Source of the DNA: Flavobacteriaceae bacterium MAR_2010_72
GTDB taxonomy: Bacteria > Bacteroidota > Bacteroidia > Flavobacteriales > Flavobacteriaceae
Length of the DNA: 64,000 nucleotides
Direction: 5' to 3'
NCBI GenBank assembly: GCA_003550275.1
Contig: QXCW01000002.1
Coordinates: 2,430,001-2,494,000, forward strand
Position numbers and translations under genes: made by a program. Of the stretch, positions 1-11,023 are shown in pieces (the stretch's first letter is position 1; each line of letters opens with the position of its first letter). Under the pieces are notes generated by a model, which saw only the letters and a list, made by a program, of their open reading frames with translations, did no database searches and was not told where the DNA came from.

Positions 1-832
1 ACGTATTAATGATGTCTACACCTAAACTATCAGCACGTTCAGCCGCTTCAACCCAATAACTTTCTTCGACAGGGGTTTCGCTAAAAACATCTTCTGTTCT
101 AAATACATAGTAGGACGCATCTGGTGCCGTACCTACATATTGATCCTGAATAAACCCTGCCATAGTGCTCAACACATTAGTGCCATGACTATTGCCAGAA
201 AATGCATAAACATTCGGTGTTCGATCTACAAAATCATAACCTCCCAATAAATCCCCATTGTTTCTCAAACGCTGAAATGCGCCCATGGTATTCACGTTTG
301 GAAATCCAGCATCTAACACAGCAACGGTAACACCTTCACCCGTAAAGTCATCTAGGTGCAATTGATTGGCGCGTATCATTTCAACCTGATTTAGGGTACT
401 TCCATAATTAAAAACAACCTGAATATCCTCATCGGCAAATTTGTCGTTAGGTTGCGAAACCCTGTTGCTATTCAAACTTTTATCGGCAAAGTCAACCCTT
501 ATTACAAAACTCAAATTTTTAAGTGCATTGATATCGATTTCATTCCCTCTAACATGAACCGCGTTGAACCATTTGGATTTTGCCATAACCGTAATTCCGG
601 TTTGGGATTTGAGTTGTGAGATATAATTTTCATTGACAGGAACATCGCGCTCATCAATCGCTACGTTGTGTCTGCTTTTTCGGTTTAGAGCCTTTTGAGT
701 AAGAATGGAAATAGGATTAGTTAAAGCTGCTGAAACATTTTCCTTATCGCTTAAATATACCCAAGCATCTTGCTGGGAAAGCGCAGAAAATGAGGCTGCA
801 AAAAAAATAAAAACAACGCATAGATGTTTCAT
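1..832 (-). CDS. Subtilisin-like serine protease (peptidase S8), 3' end outside the window
   Basis: About 277 N-terminal residues are present; the gene runs off the left edge. It starts with a signal peptide (MKHLCVVFIFFAASFSALSQ), so it is exported. The catalytic Asp lies in VAVLDAGFP and the catalytic His in SHGTNVLSTMAG, both typical S8 signatures. The Ser region and any C-terminal sorting domain are not in view. It follows mnmA on the same strand after 33 bp, so it may be read from the same transcript. The family assignment is firm; the substrate is unknown. Confidence 0.88.
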   Translation of the reverse strand, partial: MKHLCVVFIFFAASFSALSQQDAWVYLSDKENVSAALTNPISILTQKALNRKSRHNVAIDERDVPVNENYISQLKSQTGITVMAKSKWFNAVHVRGNEIDINALKNLSFVIRVDFADKSLNSNRVSQPNDKFADEDIQVVFNYGSTLNQVEMIRANQLHLDDFTGEGVTVAVLDAGFPNVNTMGAFQRLRNNGDLLGGYDFVDRTPNVYAFSGNSHGTNVLSTMAGFIQDQYVGTAPDASYYVFRTEDVFSETPVEESYWVEAAERADSLGVDIINT

Positions 833-865
833 AGCACAACAATTTGGGAATAATTGTCATGCAAT

Positions 866-2053
866 TTAAGAAATAACTCCCGAACCCACTAATTCATCAT
901 TCAGATACCATGCAACGAACTGACCTTCGGTAATAGCAGATTGAGCGGTTTCGAATGCCACATAAAGACCTCCTTCAATTTTGTGAAGTGTTGCTTTTTG
1001 CAATGGTTGACGATATCTAATTCGTGCCATGACCTCCATGGTTTGATCAGGTTTCAAGGTTAGGTCCTCTCTTATCCAGTGCAATTCAGCATCAGTAACA
1101 AACAAGGCTTTTTTCAACAAACCTGGATGGCTTTTTCCTTGACCTGTATAAATAATATTCTCCTCCACGTCTGTCTCAATAACAAACAAGGGTTCAGTGG
1201 TGCCGCCAACGGCCAAGCCTTTACGCTGACCCTTGGTAAAATAATGCGCACCTTGATGCTTTCCTACCACTTTACCATCAGTTACTTGATAATTAATTTT
1301 ACGAGACAGGTAGGCTAGTTTTTCAGTTTCTGAATTAAATTTTGGCACGTCCTCCGAATATATTTCTTTTTCTTCTGGAATTTCTATGATTATCCCTTCT
1401 TTAGGTTTAAGCTTCTGCTGAAGAAATTCTGGTAATCGGACTTTCCCTATAAAACAAAGGCCTTGTGAATCCTTTTTCTCGGCAGTGACCAAATTCAATT
1501 TTGAAGCAATGTCCCTAACTTGAGGTTTTGTCAATTCACCGATAGGAAATAAGGATTTTGATAATTGTTCTTGGGACAACTGACATAAAAAATATGATTG
1601 ATCTTTATTAGTATCAACACCAGAAAGCAATTGGTAAATGTCTTTACCGTTTTTGTGTATCACTCCCTTTCTACAATAGTGACCCGTAGCTACAAAATCG
1701 GCACCAAGGTCCAAAGCAATTTTCATGAAGACATCAAACTTAATTTCTCGGTTACAGAGTACATCTGGGTTTGGTGTTCGCCCTTTTTGATACTCGTCAA
1801 ACATATAATCTACAATACGGGCTTTGTATTGCTCACTTAAGTCTACTGTTTGAAACGGAATACCTAATTTATCGGCAACGAGCATGGCATCATTACTATC
1901 ATCAAGCCACGGGCACTCATCAGAAATGGTCACAGAATCGTCATGCCAATTTTTCATAAATAAGCCTATCACTTCGTAGCCCTGCTCCTTTAACAAATAG
2001 GCCGCAACACTAGAATCTACACCTCCTGAAAGTCCTACAATAACGCGTTTCAA
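866..2053 (-). CDS. mnmA: tRNA-specific 2-thiouridylase MnmA
   Basis: 395 aa, normal length for the family. MnmA activates U34 of Lys, Glu and Gln tRNAs with ATP and inserts sulfur to give 2-thiouridine; it is cytoplasmic. The N-terminal PP-loop ATP site is [12 protein letters not shown] (about residues 7-18). The two catalytic cysteines are visible in [11 protein letters not shown] (about residue 100) and in [10 protein letters not shown] (about residue 200). The C-terminal part is the usual beta-barrel region with [10 protein letters not shown] TAnnTTTG box lies about 25 bp upstream of the ATG. The S8 protease gene follows downstream. Confidence 0.97.
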   Translation of the reverse strand: MKRVIVGLSGGVDSSVAAYLLKEQGYEVIGLFMKNWHDDSVTISDECPWLDDSNDAMLVADKLGIPFQTVDLSEQYKARIVDYMFDEYQKGRTPNPDVLCNREIKFDVFMKIALDLGADFVATGHYCRKGVIHKNGKDIYQLLSGVDTNKDQSYFLCQLSQEQLSKSLFPIGELTKPQVRDIASKLNLVTAEKKDSQGLCFIGKVRLPEFLQQKLKPKEGIIIEIPEEKEIYSEDVPKFNSETEKLAYLSRKINYQVTDGKVVGKHQGAHYFTKGQRKGLAVGGTTEPLFVIETDVEENIIYTGQGKSHPGLLKKALFVTDAELHWIREDLTLKPDQTMEVMARIRYRQPLQKATLHKIEGGLYVAFETAQSAITEGQFVAWYLNDELVGSGVIS

Positions 2054-2077
2054 AATAATCTTGATGAATTAATTTTG

Positions 2078-2085
2078 CAAAATTA
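2078..2085 (-). promoter_or_regulatory. -7 promoter element of mnmA
   Basis: On the minus strand the sequence reads TAATTTTG, matching the Bacteroidota -7 consensus TAnnTTTG, 25 bp before the mnmA ATG. No good TTTG is seen at the expected -33 position, so the call is tentative. Confidence 0.4.
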
Positions 2086-2092
2086 CAAAATA

Positions 2093-2122
2093 AAAAATGG
2101 CAAGCTATTCAACTTACCATTT
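2093..2122 (-). terminator. Rho-independent terminator after the YwqK-like gene
   Basis: On the minus strand a 10-bp stem (AAATGGTAAG / CTTGCCATTT, one G-U pair) with an 8-nt loop is followed by a T run. It sits about 30 bp downstream of the YwqK-like stop codon and just upstream of the mnmA -7 box. Confidence 0.65.
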
Positions 2123-2151
2123 AAATTGGTTATGCTATATATTACTGTTTT

Positions 2152-2850
2152 CTATTGTTTGATTGGATTTTTACTGGTCACCGTAAAATCCTTTTCTTCG
2201 GTTAGTTTTCCGTTGGTATAATACTTCCAAACGCCATGCTTTTGGCCTCTTTTATAAGCACCTTCGGCAATGAGCTGTCCATTATTTTCATAGTATTTAG
2301 ACATCCCGTGAAGTTCATCATTTTCGTACATAAACTCCTTGATAACAACACCTTTCTCTGAATACCAAGTTGCCTTACCTTCCTGTTTTCCATTCACAAA
2401 ATTCGAGGTTTCCGCTATCTGGCCGAATTCATAGAACACGATCTTTTCACCATGCAATTGCCCCTTGTCATTGTAATTTTCAATGGACATGACTGTAGGT
2501 ATTTTATTGTGATAATAGGTCCATTTGCCAATAAACAATTTACCATCCATTTTACCCTCGCTGATTAATTTCCCTGTGGAAGAAAAAAACTTGACTAGGG
2601 CAATATCGTTGTCTGCATTAAACTCCTTGGTGGCACTCAAAACGCTTTTACCGTTCACTAATTTATAAAATTTGAAAAGCCCTATTTCCTTGCCATGAGC
2701 AAACTGCCCTTCATAACGTGGTTGGTTGGTTTTATCAAAATTCTTTGTCCAAGTTCCATGACGCTCACCATTCATGTCCATCTGGTTGATGGTTTGTGCG
2801 TTCACTGAAAACGTGACCAGAACTAAAAATAACAAACTAATAGTTTTCAT
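2152..2850 (-). CDS. Exported YwqK/MORN-like repeat protein
   Basis: 232 aa from the ATG at 2850. The open frame extends upstream to 2901, but those codons overlap the yidC terminator and precede a clear signal peptide (MKTISLLFLVLVTFSVNAQ), so the internal start is chosen. The rest is a chain of about 20-residue units with the G.xxG.W.yy..g pattern (for example KQEGKATWYSEKGVV, QKHGVWKYYTNGKL), as in YwqK-family and MORN-like proteins. Database names such as antitoxin component come from the Bacillus relative; nothing here supports a toxin partner. The function is unknown, probably periplasmic or surface. Confidence 0.75.
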   Translation of the reverse strand: MKTISLLFLVLVTFSVNAQTINQMDMNGERHGTWTKNFDKTNQPRYEGQFAHGKEIGLFKFYKLVNGKSVLSATKEFNADNDIALVKFFSSTGKLISEGKMDGKLFIGKWTYYHNKIPTVMSIENYNDKGQLHGEKIVFYEFGQIAETSNFVNGKQEGKATWYSEKGVVIKEFMYENDELHGMSKYYENNGQLIAEGAYKRGQKHGVWKYYTNGKLTEEKDFTVTSKNPIKQ

Positions 2851-2890
2851 AAATCCACTAACGTTAAATTTAATTTCAAATTGTATTATC

Positions 2891-2916
2891 AAAAAAGCCA
2901 CCCATAAGGCAGCTTT
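2891..2916 (-). terminator. Terminator of the pyrG-yidC unit
   Basis: Immediately after the yidC stop the minus strand reads AAAAGCTGCC, a short loop, GGTGGCTTTT and further T residues, giving a 10-bp stem with two wobble pairs and a T tract. It separates yidC from the YwqK-like gene. Confidence 0.7.
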
Positions 2917-2920
2917 TAAA

Positions 2921-4831
2921 TTATTTTCGTTTTTGTTGTGCTTTCTTATGTTGTTCGGCCTGCTCCATCATTTCCTGCATTTTCTTTTGAAAACGATTTT
3001 GCTTTTTAGGCTTCTTTTTGTTCTCTTGAATTCGTGCATGAATCTTGTCTTCATCAATAATATAATTTTTGATCACCAACATAATACCAATAGTAATAAG
3101 GTTGGATACAAAATAATATAAACTCAATCCAGATGCATAATTATTAAAGAAGAACAACATCATGATTGGTGAGAAATAAATCATGTATTTCATCATCTTG
3201 CCCATATCTGGCATACCTTCTTGGGTTGGTTGCGATGCCATTTGTTGTCCTGTGGTCATTTTCATATAAATAAAAATAGCTATGGATGCCAAAATTGGAA
3301 ATAAACTTACATGATCTCCATAAAACGGAATATGAAACGGAAGTTTGGCAATGGTGTCATAGGATGATAAATCTTCAGCCCATAAGAAGCTTTTTTGCCT
3401 TAAATCAAATGCTGAAGGGAAAAACTGAAAAAGGGCATAGAACACCGGAAGCTGCATCAGTGCTGGCAAACAACCTGCCATTGGACTAGCTCCAGCCTTG
3501 CTGTAAAGTGCCATAGTTTCCTGTTGCCTCTTCATTGGGTTGTCCTTATACTTCTCTGAAATCTCGGTTATTTCAGGTTTTAAAACCTTCATTTTGGCTT
3601 GAGATACATACGATTTATAAGTAACCGGCGACATGAGGATTCGCACCAAAATAGTCATGAAGACAATGGCCAATCCATAAGGTAAAAATGAGCTTAAAAA
3701 TCCAAATAGAGGAATAAAGACATAGCGATTAATCCAACCGAAAATACCCCAGCCTAACGGCACAATTTCATCTAAATTTCTGTTATAGGCATTAAGAATT
3801 TTATAATCACTTGGTCCATAGTACCAATCCATTGTCTTGTTTAACTCACCACCTTGGAGTTCCAATGGCAGTTTAGTTGCAAAGGTTTTGGTAAATACGG
3901 TATCAATCTCTTCATCTTCAACCAAATTTTTAGACTCTAAACTTGCTGTTTTAAAAGGCGTATCGGCTAATAAAATTGACGTAAAAAAGTGTTGTTTATA
4001 AGCTACATAGGTCACATCAATTGCTTGATCATCGGTTAAAGCTTGTTGACCTAAATAATCATCTTTTCCACCTTCATATTCAAAAACTACCTCGGTGTAT
4101 CTGTTTTCATAGGAAATACTTTTGGCATGGCGATAGGTTTTTAATCTCCAATCTAAAGTAACTTCTTGTGAACCGTTGATGACATCATTCAAACCTTGTG
4201 AACGAATGGTGAAATCGAACATATAATCATCTGGCTTAAGCTCATAACGGTATTCCAAAAACTTGGATTCTGACACTTTAAGTTTCATGGAAACTATGGT
4301 GAGGTCACCGTTTTTAGTTATTGTAGGCTGAAAATATAGATCTTGCGTGTTTAGAATTCTATTATCGGTAGTTGCAAAATTAATATTGAAAAGTGCATTA
4401 CCGTCTTTAATTAAATAAATAGGAATAGAATCAAAATTGACATAATTCTTCAGTTTTACTTCTGACAGATAACCTCCTTTGTTACTGAATTTTAGCGATA
4501 ATACGTCCGTTTCAACCAAGGTTTCCGTATCGGTTGCAGAAGGCAATGTCGAAGCATAGGCAAAAGCACCCAACTTGTTTTGCAAACTTAATAGTTGTGT
4601 AGAATCAGCAACAGATGCATTACTAAAATCCTCGCCAGAACTCTCAAATGTTTCCTCTTGTTTTTGATTGGTATCAGCCTTTTTCTCGGCTTCAACTTGC
4701 TCTTGCTTGGCTTTTTCCTGCTCTGCTAATTGTTCCGGCGTGGGTTGATTTTGCCAAAACATGTATAAAATAATTCCGAAAATAAGAACAAATCCTATTG
4801 TGGAGTTTAGGTCAAATTTTTTTTCTTCCAT
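2921..4831 (-). CDS. yidC: Membrane protein insertase YidC
   Basis: 636 aa. YidC inserts and folds inner-membrane proteins, alone or with SecYEG. Visible order: N-terminal membrane anchor (about residues 12-25, FVLIFGIILYMFW), a charged Gln/Glu/Lys linker, a large periplasmic beta domain (to about residue 350), then the conserved core with hydrophobic segments around IPLFGFLSSFLPYGLAIVFM, AGCLPALMQLPVFYALF and MMLFFFNNYASGLSLYYF. A strongly basic C-terminal tail (KKPKKQNRFQKK) fits ribosome contact. The length is usual for Bacteroidota, longer than in E. coli. It lies 59 bp downstream of pyrG, probably the same transcript. Confidence 0.97.
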   Translation of the reverse strand: MEEKKFDLNSTIGFVLIFGIILYMFWQNQPTPEQLAEQEKAKQEQVEAEKKADTNQKQEETFESSGEDFSNASVADSTQLLSLQNKLGAFAYASTLPSATDTETLVETDVLSLKFSNKGGYLSEVKLKNYVNFDSIPIYLIKDGNALFNINFATTDNRILNTQDLYFQPTITKNGDLTIVSMKLKVSESKFLEYRYELKPDDYMFDFTIRSQGLNDVINGSQEVTLDWRLKTYRHAKSISYENRYTEVVFEYEGGKDDYLGQQALTDDQAIDVTYVAYKQHFFTSILLADTPFKTASLESKNLVEDEEIDTVFTKTFATKLPLELQGGELNKTMDWYYGPSDYKILNAYNRNLDEIVPLGWGIFGWINRYVFIPLFGFLSSFLPYGLAIVFMTILVRILMSPVTYKSYVSQAKMKVLKPEITEISEKYKDNPMKRQQETMALYSKAGASPMAGCLPALMQLPVFYALFQFFPSAFDLRQKSFLWAEDLSSYDTIAKLPFHIPFYGDHVSLFPILASIAIFIYMKMTTGQQMASQPTQEGMPDMGKMMKYMIYFSPIMMLFFFNNYASGLSLYYFVSNLITIGIMLVIKNYIIDEDKIHARIQENKKKPKKQNRFQKKMQEMMEQAEQHKKAQQKRK

Positions 4832-4890
4832 GTGTATAAGTTTCCCAATTGTTTAGGGAGGCATTCGTTAGTTTATCAAAATGCTATCCA

Positions 4891-6543
<1,653 letters not shown>

Positions 6544-6554
6544 TTAAACGCAGG

Positions 6555-6562
6555 CAAATTTA
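6555..6562 (-). promoter_or_regulatory. -7 promoter element of pyrG
   Basis: The minus strand reads TAAATTTG, a match to TAnnTTTG, 20 bp upstream of the pyrG ATG. No clear TTTG is present at -33. Confidence 0.4.
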
Positions 6563-6651
6563 CAAAATTTAAATAGTTATCACGGTATTGTTTTAAGTTA
6601 ATTCGATTCCTTTTTTTAATACAGAATTAAATTCATCAAAACGCCATTCGT

Positions 6652-6683
6652 TTTGAATTTAAGATTGAAAAAGCCTAATTTCG
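6652..6683 (+). promoter_or_regulatory. Candidate promoter of the glycosidase gene
   Basis: TTTG at 6652-6655, 20 bp spacer, then TAATTTCG at 6676-6683, one mismatch from TAnnTTTG. It ends 33 bp upstream of the ATG at 6717, in the divergent gap with pyrG. Confidence 0.4.
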
Positions 6684-6716
6684 TTACCTATCATCTCATT
6701 TCAATTTTTATGCCTT

Positions 6717-9116
6717 ATGATAAAATGTCCTTTACCTAATGTAATCGTCTTGATTTTACTAATCGTCTTGGGTTGTAAGAGTGAAGTAACACAAAACTTC
6801 GGAACTTTAAGCCAGCAAAGCCCCACAATAGTAGGTAAGACCGAGTATTTGAATTCGCCCTATGTTACGGCTGGAAATAGAGTTTACATGGTTGGACATC
6901 AGGATGGTAGTTTTCCAGATTTAGGCTGGCATATAAAAGGCGAAATGGGTGGAATTTGGAATCACCCCATAAAACTCATGGATGGATTTGATATTGAATT
7001 GTTTGATGCTATAGACACGCTAAAACTTAATCAAGCCAAAGGTTTTACCAATTATCCCTTTGCAAACAAGCACAGTTTTTTATGGGACGAAAAGGGTATT
7101 GAAATCGAACGATGGCAATTTGTACCAGATAATGAACAAGGTATTGTGATTCAACTTATTATTAAAAACCATGGCGCCGAAAGAAAAGTACATCTTAAAT
7201 TTACTGGTTATTCCGATTTACGACCAACGTGGTTGGGCGAACGCACCCAAATGTTTGATAGTAAAGATATAGGCACCTATGATGAGGGTAAGCAAATCTG
7301 GAAAATCAAAGACAGTTTAAATCCTTGGTATACCGTTTTTGGAGGTGATTTAGAGTTTAGAGGTGAGCCAAAAACACAACAGTTAAAAACAGAAAACAAC
7401 ACTTCATCCAATAGTTTAGAGCATGTCATTTTACTACCTTCAGATGAAACCTATGTGGTTAATTACGTCATTGCAGGTTCATATACATCCGAATCTGATG
7501 CCTTAAATACCTATAAGACTATAAAGGATAATATCAATTCAAAATTTATTTCTAAACAAGAACGCTACAAAACTTTAGCAAATCGATCTAAATTAATTGT
7601 ACCTGATAAAAATATTCAGCAAGCCTATGAATGGCTTAAGTATAATTGCGATTGGCTTGTAAGAACTGTACCAGAAATTGGAATAGGTATTGGCGCCGGA
7701 ATACCTGACTACCCTTGGTGGTTTGGAGTGGACAGTGAGTATGCCTTAAAAGGATATATGGCTATTGGTCAAAAGGATATAGTGTACAGCACCATAAAAT
7801 TATTGGACAGCGTATCTAATGCGGTTAATGGCAACGGAAAAATTATTCATGAAATGTCAAGCAATGGCGCTGTTTTTAATCCTGGAAACATCAATGAAAC
7901 GCCCCAATTTGCTTCACTCATTTGGGACATCTACAAATGGAATGGAGACATCAATTTTTTAAACAACTATTTCCCAACGATTCAAAAAGGACTGGAATGG
8001 TTAATGAATGAAAATGACGAAAATCAAAATTTATTTCCAGACGGCTTTGGTATGATGGAAATTCACGGCATGGATTCTGAAATGATCGATGTAGCTGTTT
8101 ACACCCAGCGTGCTTTTGACGATGCTTCAAAAATGGCTTCTGAACTAGGCAAAACCGAACTTTCAAAAACTTATGAAGATTTAGCCAATCAGCTTAAAAC
8201 TAAAATCAATACCGAATTTTGGTCTGAAGACTTCAATTCTTATGCCGATTTTATAGGCACCGATACACAAGCACTTCACTTGATTGATGATGCAATCGTT
8301 AGAGCAGACACCTTAAATAAACCGTGGGCTGTTGAAGAATTGCAACAAACCAAACAACGTATTTTGGCCCAGCCTTCAAATGAATTAAAGCCTTTTGTAT
8401 TACACCATAATTGGGTAGTCAACACGCCCATGGAAATGGGAATTGCTGATCCCGAAAAAGCAAAAAAAGCACTTAAAACAGCCGAAACTTTTGTTAATCC
8501 CTTTGGTGTGTTTGTCACAGGAATTGACAGGGACGAATCTGCTGGTACAGATGAAGGTTCATTTAAAGGCAGCAAATCCTTTTCATATACTGGTGCCGTT
8601 ATGACCCTACCAACCAGTGTTTTGGCAATAGCAGAAAACAATTATGGCAACCCAGATAAAGCCTTAGAGTATTTAAAGCGTATGACCAAAAGCTTTAGTT
8701 ATGCGTTTCCTGGAAGCATGTACGAAGTCTCCCCAGATTACGGTATGATCACACAAGCCTGGACTATCTATGGTTATGCCATTCCAATCATTCAACAATT
8801 TTTCGGGATTCAACCTATGGCTTCCAAAAAATCAATAACCATACAACCGCAAATGCCAAGCACATGGAATACGGCTTCTATTGAAAACGTTAGCGTTGCC
8901 GACAATTCCGTTTCGATATTCTATAATCGTTCAGATCATACCACAGAATTAAAAGTAATACAAGAACATGCCGATTGGACGCTTAAGATTGTCATTCCAA
9001 AAACTGATTTTAAAACTTTTGAAATTGACAAAACTAAAGTCACAATTGAAGAAAATGACTCTTCTTTTACTTTTAAAACAAAATCCAAAGCGCTTGTTTT
9101 AAAGCTAAACAATTGA
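6717..9116 (+). CDS. Lipoprotein glycosidase, glycogen-debranching/amylo-alpha-1,6-glucosidase-like
   Basis: 799 aa. The N-terminus has a hydrophobic stretch and lipobox (VLILLIVLGCKSE), so it is a predicted lipoprotein. Residues about 50-290 resemble the N-terminal beta domain of debranching-type enzymes. Residues about 300-700 form an (alpha/alpha)6-type region with landmarks IGIGAGIPDYPWWFGVDSEYALKG, FPDGFGMMEIHGMDSEMIDVAVYTQRAF and a Trp/Tyr-rich C-terminal part (PDYGMITQAWTIYGYAIPI). The last 80 residues look like a beta domain. The exact GH family and substrate cannot be fixed by eye. nudK follows 16 bp downstream in the same direction. Confidence 0.72.
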   Translation: MIKCPLPNVIVLILLIVLGCKSEVTQNFGTLSQQSPTIVGKTEYLNSPYVTAGNRVYMVGHQDGSFPDLGWHIKGEMGGIWNHPIKLMDGFDIELFDAIDTLKLNQAKGFTNYPFANKHSFLWDEKGIEIERWQFVPDNEQGIVIQLIIKNHGAERKVHLKFTGYSDLRPTWLGERTQMFDSKDIGTYDEGKQIWKIKDSLNPWYTVFGGDLEFRGEPKTQQLKTENNTSSNSLEHVILLPSDETYVVNYVIAGSYTSESDALNTYKTIKDNINSKFISKQERYKTLANRSKLIVPDKNIQQAYEWLKYNCDWLVRTVPEIGIGIGAGIPDYPWWFGVDSEYALKGYMAIGQKDIVYSTIKLLDSVSNAVNGNGKIIHEMSSNGAVFNPGNINETPQFASLIWDIYKWNGDINFLNNYFPTIQKGLEWLMNENDENQNLFPDGFGMMEIHGMDSEMIDVAVYTQRAFDDASKMASELGKTELSKTYEDLANQLKTKINTEFWSEDFNSYADFIGTDTQALHLIDDAIVRADTLNKPWAVEELQQTKQRILAQPSNELKPFVLHHNWVVNTPMEMGIADPEKAKKALKTAETFVNPFGVFVTGIDRDESAGTDEGSFKGSKSFSYTGAVMTLPTSVLAIAENNYGNPDKALEYLKRMTKSFSYAFPGSMYEVSPDYGMITQAWTIYGYAIPIIQQFFGIQPMASKKSITIQPQMPSTWNTASIENVSVADNSVSIFYNRSDHTTELKVIQEHADWTLKIVIPKTDFKTFEIDKTKVTIEENDSSFTFKTKSKALVLKLNN

Positions 9117-9132
9117 AAGCACGACTCTACCA

Positions 9133-9714
9133 ATGGCAAATAATGTAAACGTATTAGAAACCGAAGTTTTATCAAATAATTGGTTTACACTTTTAAAAGT
9201 AACCTACAACTACCTAAAGCGTGATAACACCTGGCAAACGCAAGTCAGGGAGGCCTATGATCGTGGTAATGGAGCCGCAATTCTACTTTTCAATGCAAAA
9301 AATAAAACTGTAATTCTAACCAAACAATTTAGGTTACCCACGTTTATTAATGGAAATAAGGATGGAATGATGATTGAATGTTGTGCTGGTATGCTCGACA
9401 AGAACAACCCAGAAGAATGCATTAAAAAAGAAGCCTTGGAAGAAACTGGTTATCAGATCAAACATGTGAGCAAACTTTTTGAAGCTTATATGTCGCCTGG
9501 CGCTGTGACCGAAATTCTTCATTTTTTTGTGGCTGATTATGATGAAAGCATGAAACTAAACGAAGGTGGCGGATTAACTCAAGAACAAGAAGACATCGAA
9601 GTCGTAGAATTAAATTTCGAAGTTGCTTATGATATGATTGCTTCAGGCGAGATAAAAGATGCCAAAACGATCATGCTGTTGCAATACGCAAAAATACATA
9701 AGCTATTAACCTAG
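9133..9714 (+). CDS. nudK: GDP-mannose pyrophosphatase NudK-type Nudix hydrolase
   Basis: 193 aa, the length of E. coli NudK, which splits GDP-mannose to GMP and mannose-1-phosphate. The Nudix box is CCAGMLDKNNPEECIKKEA followed by LEETGYQI; its slightly extended Gly-to-Glu spacing is the one I recall from NudK. The preceding FRLPTFINGNKDG and the following EAYMSPGAVTEILHFFVADY also fit NudK. It lies 16 bp after the glycosidase, suggesting co-transcription and a role in sugar-nucleotide turnover. Cytoplasmic. Confidence 0.88.
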   Translation: MANNVNVLETEVLSNNWFTLLKVTYNYLKRDNTWQTQVREAYDRGNGAAILLFNAKNKTVILTKQFRLPTFINGNKDGMMIECCAGMLDKNNPEECIKKEALEETGYQIKHVSKLFEAYMSPGAVTEILHFFVADYDESMKLNEGGGLTQEQEDIEVVELNFEVAYDMIASGEIKDAKTIMLLQYAKIHKLLT

Positions 9715-9790
9715 CCATTGTGAGATTGTAAATACTCGAATTTTTCTATTTTTTGCTAAACTTGGTAAAAATAAAAATTTTAAAATCGGT

Positions 9791-11020
9791 TTATTTTTTT
9801 AACGAAAAGTAAAATTTAGAACCTAAACCTTCTGTACTTTCCAACCAAATTCGACCATTGTAAAAACCTACAAGTTTTTTAACTATTGATAAACCAACAC
9901 CAGAAGAAACTTTCTGTGTATTCAAGGATTGAAATATTTCAAATATTTTTTTGAAATATTTTTCGTTAATACCGATTCCGTTGTCAGCAACAGAAAATAT
10001 ATAATGTGTTTTATCCTCGTAATAATCAACATTAATTTCACCTTTGGGTTTATCAATATATTTGATAGCATTTTCTATCAAATTTTGAAATATTTGGGTA
10101 AATCTAGTTTTATCTCCGTAATAACTCGGTAATTTGGTGTTTACTTTAAAATTAATATGTTCAGGTATATAAATGGTCATAGCCAATTCGTGAACTAAAC
10201 TATTTAAATCAACCATTTCTTTGGTTGTATTTTCATGGTCTATTTTAGAATAGCTTAACGTGCGAGCAATTAAGTCGTCCATATGTATCAAAATCCCATC
10301 AATAAGGTTTAATTTATCTTCAGTTTCTTGATCCATATTGCCCTCATTGTCTTCTTTAATCCAGTGTACCAATGCATTTATAGAACGTAATGGCGATTTA
10401 AGATCATGGGAGACTATATGAACATATTCTTCTAGTTGAGTTTGATAGGCCGCGATTTTTTCTAAATTTCTAGTCTGTATAATTTTTGTGGCTGCAATAG
10501 AAGCAATCGTTGAAAGCGTTTTGGTATGTGCTTCTTGAAAGAAATTTTTAACAGGGTGCATAAAATACATAACTCCAATTACCTTATCATCGTGATAAAG
10601 CATTGGCACAGCAATTTCAGAATAACAAGTACCTACAATAACTTCTCCATCTTTATTTTTTAAAGCTTGACTAGAAATTTCAGGTTTTTTACCAAGGGCA
10701 ACACTCCCAATAATATCTTCTCCAAAATCTAGCTGTTTAGGAAGTTTTGTGTCTAAATTTACAGCTTGATTAATTGACGAATTATAGCGATTTAAATGGG
10801 TGCTTTCATTATTGGCTAAATATATTATACAGTCCCTAAAACCAAAATGAGATTCAAAATTTTTAATTAAATTAAAAACAACGTCTTCTGTAGTTTTACA
10901 TTCTTGTATAAGGTTTGCAAAAGTATTGACGAGCTTTAGTTCTCTGTTCGCGGAGGTTAACTCTTCAATTAGCCTATTTTGAATTTCAATGCTTAAGTGG
11001 TTATTATCAATCATAGTCAT
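9791..11020 (-). CDS. Cytoplasmic GAF-domain sensor histidine kinase
   Basis: 409 aa with no membrane segment or signal peptide. Order: short coiled coil (about 5-35), GAF domain (about 40-185), HisKA with the phospho-His in HIVSHDLKSPLRS (about residue 205), then HATPase_c with N box NLIENAIKY, G1 VADNGIGI and G2 GVGLSIVKKL. It is a complete soluble kinase that would sense an intracellular ligand or redox signal through GAF. No response regulator is adjacent. It starts 3 bp after the stop of the isochorismatase-like gene, so the two are almost certainly one transcript. Confidence 0.93.
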   Translation of the reverse strand: MTMIDNNHLSIEIQNRLIEELTSANRELKLVNTFANLIQECKTTEDVVFNLIKNFESHFGFRDCIIYLANNESTHLNRYNSSINQAVNLDTKLPKQLDFGEDIIGSVALGKKPEISSQALKNKDGEVIVGTCYSEIAVPMLYHDDKVIGVMYFMHPVKNFFQEAHTKTLSTIASIAATKIIQTRNLEKIAAYQTQLEEYVHIVSHDLKSPLRSINALVHWIKEDNEGNMDQETEDKLNLIDGILIHMDDLIARTLSYSKIDHENTTKEMVDLNSLVHELAMTIYIPEHINFKVNTKLPSYYGDKTRFTQIFQNLIENAIKYIDKPKGEINVDYYEDKTHYIFSVADNGIGINEKYFKKIFEIFQSLNTQKVSSGVGLSIVKKLVGFYNGRIWLESTEGLGSKFYFSLKK

Positions 11021-11023
11021 TTA

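Noticed and set aside
2851-2901. 17-codon N-terminal extension of the YwqK-like protein
   Set aside because: It overlaps the yidC terminator and lies before a standard signal peptide; the ATG at 2850 is the better start.
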